A stretch of 64,000 bases of DNA from an uncultured Ruminococcus sp. (GTDB lineage Bacteria; Bacillota; Clostridia; Oscillospirales; Acutalibacteraceae), in NCBI GenBank assembly GCA_902794395.1, contig CADBHB010000005.1, positions 124,001 to 188,000 of the forward strand. Reading direction: 5' to 3'. The position numbers and the translations under genes were made by a program. The notes beneath the pieces were generated by a model. The model searched no databases and had not been told where the DNA came from. It worked only from the letters and a program-made list of their open reading frames with translations. Of this stretch, positions 58,591 through 64,000 are shown in pieces (the stretch's first letter is position 1; each line of letters opens with the position of its first letter).

Positions 58591-61500
58591 TCACCTGACC
58601 GCTACGTTGTTTTCGCCGAGCTGGTGCTTCAGCTCCCTTATCATCACCTCGTTGAGGCTGACCCACATGGACGCGGGCGCCCTTACCTTTCGGTTGGAGT
58701 CGCTGAGGTAGAAAATGACGGGCGTTTTGCCCTCAAAAATATCCAGAACCCGACGCGCCCTTTCATACAGCGGCGTGTTTAGCTCGTCTATGCGAAGATA
58801 CAGCGCCTGAGGCGCTAAGGGCTTTTGCGCGCCGCCCTGCTCGGCGGGAGCACGGCGAAAGTTTTCGCACTCGCCGTTGCGGCGGGCTTTATCGGCGGAA
58901 TCGCAGAGCAGCTTAGGCTCCTCGTTCTCCCTGCAATTGAGGGTGCCGCGCAGGATAACCGCGCCGCCCTCGCTCAGATACAGCCCGAAGCGCTCATAGA
59001 CATTCGGGAACACCACAGCCTCCATAGAGCCGCTGCGGTCCTCCAGCGTGACGAACGCCATCATCTTGCCGTTTTTGGTGACCTGAGTTTTCACCTTGAC
59101 TGTCACGCCCACCACGCAGACCTTTTTTCCGTCGGTGTAGCGCGAATTGTCCAGCAGGATGTCCCCTATGCTGTCCGCCCCGCAAAGCTTGGCAAATTCG
59201 GTGTAGTCGTCCATCGGGTGGCCGCTGAGGTACATGCCCGCGACCTCGTTTTCCATACGGAGCAGCTCCTCCGCGGGGAACTCCTCAAGCTCGGGAAGCC
59301 GCGGCTCTGCCGAGGGCAGTCCGCCCTCTCCGCCCAGGTCGAAAAAGCTGAGCTGACCGCCCATATTATGGCGGGCGTCGTATTCCAGGTCGTCAAGCAC
59401 GGTCTTTACTATCGCCAAAAGCTGGCGGCGGTTGGCGCCCAGACCGTCAAAGGCGCCGCAGCGTATCAGGCTTTCCACCGCGCGGCTGTTCATGTTTTTG
59501 CCGTAAAGCCGCTTGCAGAAGTCGTAGAAGGACTTGTACGGCGCGAGCGCGCGTTCGCTGATTATCTGCCGAATAAACGCGCTGCCAAGGTTTTTTATCG
59601 CCAGCAAGCCGTAGCGGATGTTTTTGCCGCTGACCGCAAAGGTCAAAAAGCTCTCGTTGACATTTGGCGGCAGCACCTGTATGCCCAAACGGCGGCACTC
59701 GCCGATATAGGCGCTGAGCTTTGGCTGGTTGTCGAGCACGCTGGAAAGCAGCGCCGCCATATACTCGCGCGGATAATAGCACTTTAGCCACGCGGTCTTG
59801 TACGCCACCGCCGCGTACGCCGCGGCGTGGGATTTGTTGAAGGCGTAGGAGGCAAAGCTCTCCATCTCGCCGAACACCGAGGCTGCGACCTCGGCGCTGA
59901 CGCCACGGCGCACACAGCCCTCTACAACGACCTTGCCGCTGTCGTCGGTAAGCCCGTTGATGAAGATGTCGCGTTCGCGCTCCATGACGTCGTGCTTTTT
60001 CTTGCTCATGGCACGGCGCACTATGTCGGCGCGTCCCAAGCTGTAGCCCGCCAGCTCGCGGAATATCTGCATGACCTGCTCCTGATACACGATGCAGCCG
60101 TAGGTGACGTTGAGTATCGGCTCAAGTTTTGGGTGCTTGTAACGGATGTGCGAGGGGTTATGGCGGCAGTCTATGTAGGTTGGTATGCTGTCCATGGGAC
60201 CCGGGCGGTAGAGCGACAGCACGGCTATCAGGTCCTCGACACAGTCGGGACGCAGCTGAGTCAGCACGTTCTTCATGCCCGTGCTTTCAAACTGGAACAC
60301 GCCGTCGGTGGCGCCGCGCGAGATCATCGCGAACACGCGCCTGTCGTCCTCGCGTATCTGTTCGGGGTCATATTCGGGATGGGCGCGCGCTATCATCTTT
60401 TCCGCGTCGTCTATCACGGTCAGGTTGCGCAGCCCCAAAAAGTCCATTTTAAGCAGCCCCAGCTCCTCAAGCGTGGTCATGGTGAACTGGGTGACGATGT
60501 TGTCGTCGTTTTTTGAGAGGGGCACATAGTCGGAAACGGGTCTGTCGGTTATCACCACGCCCGCCGCGTGCATGGTGGCGTGCCGCGGCATCCCCTCTAT
60601 TTTGCGCGCCACCTCGATAAGCTGCCTTGTGTCGGGGTCGCTTTGGCAGCGGCGGCGCAGCTCACTGCTCGCCTTCATAGCCTTGTCGATGGTGATATTA
60701 AGCTCAAAGGGCACCAGCTTGGCTATCTCGTCCACAGCGCCGTAGGACATACCCAGCACCCTGCCCACGTCGCGTATGGCTCCGCGCGCCGCCATGGTGC
60801 CGAAGGAGATTATCTGCGCCACGTGGTCGGCGCCGTACTTGTCCACCACGTAGTCGATCACCTCGCCCCTGCGGCGCTTGCAGAAGTCGATGTCAAAATC
60901 GGGCATGCTTACGCGCTCGGGGTTTAGGAACCGCTCAAAGAGCAGGTTGTACTTGATGGGGTCTACAGCGGTGATGCCTATGCAGTAGGCGGCGAGAGAC
61001 CCCGCGCCCGAGCCTCGCCCGGGTCCCACGGGTATGCCGTGCGACTTGGCGTACTGCACAAAATCGTTGACGATGAGGTAGTAGTCCACAAAGCCCATCT
61101 CGGCGACCGTGGCTATCTCATACTCAAGGCGGTCAACAAGGGCTTGGTCGGGCGAGTCGCCGTAGTGACGGCGCAGCCCGTCGAAGCACTGACGGCGGAA
61201 ATAGCTGAGGTGATCCTCGCCGTCAGGCACCTCAAAGCGCGGCAGCTTGCGCTTGCCGAACTCAAAGGTGACATTACAGCGGTCGGCGATGAGCTGTGTG
61301 TTGTCGAGCGCCTCGGGGTAGTCCTTGAAGCGCTCGCGCATTTCCTCCTCGGTTTTCAGATAAAACTCGTCGGTCTGAAACTCCATTTTGTCGCTGTCGC
61401 TTACGGTGCTGCCCGTCTGTATGCACAGCAGAATGCCGTGGGTGTCGGCGTCCTCGCGCTCGATATAGTGGCTGTCGTTGGTGGCTGCGGTGCCTACGCC

Positions 61501-62079
61501 TATCTCGCGGGCTATCCGCGCTAAGTCGGGTATTATGCGCCGCTGCTCCTCGATGCCGTGATCCTGCAATTCGATAAAGAAGTTGTTCTCGCCGAACAGA
61601 TCGCGGTAGTATTCAGCCTTTTGCTTTGCCGCGGCATAGTCGCCCTGCAAGAGCTTTTGCGGTATTTCGCCCGCAAGGCACGCGGACAGACAGATCAAGC
61701 CCTCGTGATATTGCTCGAGCAGGCTGTCGTCGATGCGCGGCTTGTTGTAGAAGCCCTCGGTGAAGCCCAGCGACACCAGCTTCATCAGGTTTTGATAGCC
61801 TGTTTGGTTTTCGCACAGCAAAACCATATGGTAGTAGCGCTCGTAGGGGTTTTTGTCAAACCGCGACTTGGGCGCGACATAGACCTCGCAGCCTATAACG
61901 GGGCGGATGCCCTCCTTTAGGCAGGCGCGGTAAAAGTCGACGACGCCGTACATAACGCCGTGGTCGGTGATGGCAAGCGAAGAAAACCCCTTCCGCTTAG
62001 CGGCAGAGGCTATCTCCGAAACGCGGCAGGCGCCGTCGAGTAAACTGTATTCGGTATGTACATGAAGATGAGTGAACAT
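58591..62079 (-). CDS. dnaE: DNA polymerase III alpha subunit
   Basis: A 1162-residue replicative polymerase: PHP domain (FTHLHVHTEYSLLDGACR), palm with GPGRGSGAGSLAAYCIGIT and the catalytic PDFDIDFCKRRRGEVI (Asp pair near residue 405), then FNKSHAAAYAAVAYKTAWLK, tandem HhH, and an OB fold near the C-terminus (KVCVVGVTVKVKTQVTKNG). It is the DnaE1-like polymerase. Its start is five bases after the xseA stop, with no clear ribosome site, so translation probably depends on coupling. Confidence 0.97.
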   Translation of the reverse strand: MFTHLHVHTEYSLLDGACRVSEIASAAKRKGFSSLAITDHGVMYGVVDFYRACLKEGIRPVIGCEVYVAPKSRFDKNPYERYYHMVLLCENQTGYQNLMKLVSLGFTEGFYNKPRIDDSLLEQYHEGLICLSACLAGEIPQKLLQGDYAAAKQKAEYYRDLFGENNFFIELQDHGIEEQRRIIPDLARIAREIGVGTAATNDSHYIEREDADTHGILLCIQTGSTVSDSDKMEFQTDEFYLKTEEEMRERFKDYPEALDNTQLIADRCNVTFEFGKRKLPRFEVPDGEDHLSYFRRQCFDGLRRHYGDSPDQALVDRLEYEIATVAEMGFVDYYLIVNDFVQYAKSHGIPVGPGRGSGAGSLAAYCIGITAVDPIKYNLLFERFLNPERVSMPDFDIDFCKRRRGEVIDYVVDKYGADHVAQIISFGTMAARGAIRDVGRVLGMSYGAVDEIAKLVPFELNITIDKAMKASSELRRRCQSDPDTRQLIEVARKIEGMPRHATMHAAGVVITDRPVSDYVPLSKNDDNIVTQFTMTTLEELGLLKMDFLGLRNLTVIDDAEKMIARAHPEYDPEQIREDDRRVFAMISRGATDGVFQFESTGMKNVLTQLRPDCVEDLIAVLSLYRPGPMDSIPTYIDCRHNPSHIRYKHPKLEPILNVTYGCIVYQEQVMQIFRELAGYSLGRADIVRRAMSKKKHDVMERERDIFINGLTDDSGKVVVEGCVRRGVSAEVAASVFGEMESFASYAFNKSHAAAYAAVAYKTAWLKCYYPREYMAALLSSVLDNQPKLSAYIGECRRLGIQVLPPNVNESFLTFAVSGKNIRYGLLAIKNLGSAFIRQIISERALAPYKSFYDFCKRLYGKNMNSRAVESLIRCGAFDGLGANRRQLLAIVKTVLDDLEYDARHNMGGQLSFFDLGGEGGLPSAEPRLPELEEFPAEELLRMENEVAGMYLSGHPMDDYTEFAKLCGADSIGDILLDNSRYTDGKKVCVVGVTVKVKTQVTKNGKMMAFVTLEDRSGSMEAVVFPNVYERFGLYLSEGGAVILRGTLNCRENEEPKLLCDSADKARRNGECENFRRAPAEQGGAQKPLAPQALYLRIDELNTPLYERARRVLDIFEGKTPVIFYLSDSNRKVRAPASMWVSLNEVMIRELKHQLGENNVAVR

Positions 62080-62084
62080 AGACT

Positions 62085-63332
62085 TTATTCGGTGGTAGGT
62101 GGTGTTTGTTTTTCGGCAGTAGTGTCCGTCGCCTTCGCGGTGACAGTTCCGTCACAGAAGGTAACGGTGAAGGGCTCGTCCCTGTCCAGCGCCGCCGCAG
62201 AGCCTACCGCCCTGCCCCCTTGCTCGGTCAGGGTGTAGCCGCGCGACAAAACGGACAGCGGGTTAAGGCTTTCAAGCTTGGCGGCGTTTCGGCGCAGCCT
62301 TGAGCCTTCCTGCTCGGCTTTTCGCGCCATGCCCGCCGCCAGCCTTTCGGAAGTAAGTCGGTAGTGCTGCATCATCCGCTGCGAGCGCGCCTCGGGTCCC
62401 GCGGCGCTCATCCGCTGCCGCAGCAACAGCAGGCGGTTGTGATTCTTTCGCAGGCGGTTGTCGGCAAGGTTTGCCAGATACTGCGCCTGTGAGCGGTAAT
62501 AAGCCTTTAGCTCGCCCGTATCGGGCACCGCAAGCTCCGCCGCCGCAGAGGGCGTGGGCGCGCGCATATCGGCGACAAAGTCGCAGATGGTGAAGTCGGT
62601 CTCGTGCCCGACGGCGGAGATGACCGGAGTGCGGCAGCCGAATATCTCACGCGCCAAGTCCTCGTCGTTGAACGCCCACAGGTCCTCGGCGGAGCCGCCG
62701 CCCCTGCCTATGATGATAACGTCGCAAAGCCCCGACCTATCCAGCCTTCGCAGTGCTTCCGCAAGCTGAGGCGCGGCGCTTTCGCCCTGGACCTGCACGG
62801 GATAAAAAAGCATGTCCGCGCACGGGTAGCGCCGATAGAGGATGTTGCGGATGTCCTGCACAGCCGCTCCCGTGGGCGAGGTGATGACGCCTACGGTTTT
62901 CGGGAAACGCGGCAGCGGCTTCTTGTGAGCGGGGGCAAACAATCCCTGCGCCTCAAGCCGCTTTTTGAGCTGCTCAAAGGCGAGCGCCAGCGCTCCCACG
63001 CCGTCGGGCTGCATGTCCTCGACATATAGCTGGTACTGTCCGCTCGGCTCGTAAAGCGACACCCGCCCGCGGCAGAGCACCTTCATCCCGTTTTCGGGAC
63101 GGAAGCGAAGCCGACGCGCGTTGCCCGCGAACATCACCGCGCGAATGACGCTGCGCGCGTCCTTCAGCGAAAAATACAGATGTCCGCTGCTGTAGTGGTT
63201 GGTGAAATTTGAGATCTCGCCCGCGAGCAGAACGATTTGCAGCCTGGGGTCGCCCTCGAGCACCGACTTAAGATAACGATTCAGTTGTGATACGGAAAGC
63301 ACGACGGGCTTTGGGATATTTGGTGTATACAT
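62085..63332 (-). CDS. xseA: Exodeoxyribonuclease VII large subunit
   Basis: A 415-residue protein: N-terminal OB fold (VSQLNRYLKSVLEGDPRLQI, GEISNFTNHYSSGHLYFSLK), catalytic core with VGVITSPTGAAVQDI, IIIGRGGGSAEDLWAFNDED and PVISAVGHETDFTICDFVAD, then a coiled-coil C-terminal region. It degrades single-stranded DNA from both ends with XseB. No xseB follows: dnaE starts five bases later. It is flanked upstream by the TsaD-like gene. Confidence 0.95.
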   Translation of the reverse strand: MYTPNIPKPVVLSVSQLNRYLKSVLEGDPRLQIVLLAGEISNFTNHYSSGHLYFSLKDARSVIRAVMFAGNARRLRFRPENGMKVLCRGRVSLYEPSGQYQLYVEDMQPDGVGALALAFEQLKKRLEAQGLFAPAHKKPLPRFPKTVGVITSPTGAAVQDIRNILYRRYPCADMLFYPVQVQGESAAPQLAEALRRLDRSGLCDVIIIGRGGGSAEDLWAFNDEDLAREIFGCRTPVISAVGHETDFTICDFVADMRAPTPSAAAELAVPDTGELKAYYRSQAQYLANLADNRLRKNHNRLLLLRQRMSAAGPEARSQRMMQHYRLTSERLAAGMARKAEQEGSRLRRNAAKLESLNPLSVLSRGYTLTEQGGRAVGSAAALDRDEPFTVTFCDGTVTAKATDTTAEKQTPPTTE

Positions 63333-63364
63333 AGTTTTATTTAGAGTTTAGAGTTGAGAGATTT

Positions 63365-64000
63365 TTAGATTATTTTTTCATGTTTAACATAAGTTAAATA
63401 TGCTATGCCGGCGGCGTTGTCGGAGGAATACATCGGCGGCGCGAAGCTTGCGTTGTATTTTTCTGTAAAAGAATTTTTGATGAGGGTATTCGACATAACG
63501 CCGCCCGCGTAAAGCAGCGGCAGGTCGCCGTAACGCTCCCGCAGGCAATCGGTCATTTGCTCCAGCGTGCGGCGGATGTACTCCAGACAAAACGCGGCGA
63601 TGTAGGGCTTGTCCCTGCCCTCGGCACAGAGCTTTTGGCAGAGGTTCTCTACGCCGCTCAGGCAGCAGTCGCAGCCCTTGAGCGTCGGTCTGACCTTTAC
63701 AGGCTCGGTGTTTTGCAGCGCGAGCTGTTCAAGCTGAGCGCCGCAGGGAAAGCGCAGTCCCAGCATAAGCCCCACGCGGTCAACAGCCTGACCCGCGTTG
63801 AGGTCGAGCGTTTTCGCTATGAGCTTGCAGGAAAATCCGCTGCCCTCTCCCCTTACCAGCAGCGCCTCGGTGGTGCCGCCGCTGACGTGGAAGGCGATGA
63901 ACTCCCTGCGCAGCAGCTCGAGCCTGTCCGCGCCGAAAAGCGCCGCGGCTATATGCCCCTCCTGATGTGAAAACTCAGCTAAGGGCACCTTGAGCGCGGC
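63365..64000 (-). CDS. TsaD/Kae1-like carbamoyltransferase-related protein, N-terminus beyond right edge
   Basis: The 212 codons present are open to the right edge. Seen: FSHQEGHIAAALFGA with the His-x-x-Glu-Gly-His metal motif, FIAFHVSGGTTEALLV (like LVSGGHT), LDLNAGQAVDRVGLML (like DDAAGEAFDK), GLRFPCGAQLEQLA, LKGCDCCLSGVENL (a Cys-rich version of the FSFSGLKT segment), AGGVMSNTLIKN and PMYSSDNAAGIAY. This is a TsaD paralogue rather than TsaD itself, as clostridia often carry next to xseA. It may bind ATP and metal; no function in t6A can be claimed. Confidence 0.82.
   Translation of the reverse strand, partial: AALKVPLAEFSHQEGHIAAALFGADRLELLRREFIAFHVSGGTTEALLVRGEGSGFSCKLIAKTLDLNAGQAVDRVGLMLGLRFPCGAQLEQLALQNTEPVKVRPTLKGCDCCLSGVENLCQKLCAEGRDKPYIAAFCLEYIRRTLEQMTDCLRERYGDLPLLYAGGVMSNTLIKNSFTEKYNASFAPPMYSSDNAAGIAYLTYVKHEKII

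Overview
The window looks like chromosome of an anaerobic, spore-forming Clostridia of the Oscillospiraceae/Ruminococcus type. The evidence is three dockerin-bearing secreted proteins (a papain-like protein, a CHAP/SH3 protein and an alpha-amylase), sporulation genes (gpr-spoIIP, spoIIR), the oxygen-sensitive indolepyruvate:ferredoxin oxidoreductase pair iorAB, AddAB-type recombination, a HrcA/CIRCE-controlled groESL operon, several lipoproteins with low-complexity Ser/Thr linkers, and moderately high G+C coding DNA with AT-rich spacers. The species cannot be fixed from sequence alone.

Layout, left to right. 1-2880 is the N-terminal 960 codons of a large secreted protein running off the left edge. 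3.3-5.7 kb is an accessory patch: a phage-type replisome-organizer gene with internal tandem repeats, an AT-rich SHOCT-domain gene, and repeat family A. 5.8-15.2 kb is mostly minus-strand housekeeping: an ABC exporter pair, a lipoprotein, rarA, glyA, a membrane-anchored repeat protein with dusB, and gpr-spoIIP. 15.3-26.5 kb holds the dockerin proteins, four small lipoproteins, a repeat-truncated rRNA methyltransferase, tRNA-Leu(CAA) with odd flanking palindromes, pyrB with a PyrI-like zinc tail, and a GH13 amylase. 26.6-37.3 kb is addB-addA, spoIIR, and an ispE/aminotransferase/Lrp-type regulator operon. 37.4-44.5 kb has a sugar transferase, a probable 6S RNA, a GpsA-like dehydrogenase, a GT-C membrane glycosyltransferase, a PqqD-like/S26 peptidase pair and groESL.

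45.4-53.0 kb is the most unusual region. Two divergent transcription units encode two paralogous zinc-ribbon/TPR-like/TIR/transmembrane proteins around an SPFH (band 7) protein with many zinc ribbons and two small membrane proteins. Each unit starts from a near-consensus promoter. The predicted TIR catalytic glutamate is present in both TIR proteins. A membrane-linked NAD+-cleaving stress or defence module is a reasonable inference, not a demonstrated function. The 3' end of the first TIR gene reads through an out-of-frame copy of its own linker.

53.3-64 kb returns to core metabolism and replication: an ACT-domain protein, PaaK and IorAB (aryl-acid/aryl-CoA metabolism), a metal-dependent amidohydrolase, dnaE, xseA and a partial TsaD-like protein.

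Two interspersed repeat families recur. Family A (hairpins built on GGGCGCACACATGGGTGCG and related stems) is found at 5.4, 18.5 and 20.9 kb. Family B (CCCGCCGTTGAT ... GCAACGTTCCGTTGCCGG) is found at 9.9, 21.1 and 53.0-53.3 kb, each time just past the 3' end of a minus-strand gene.
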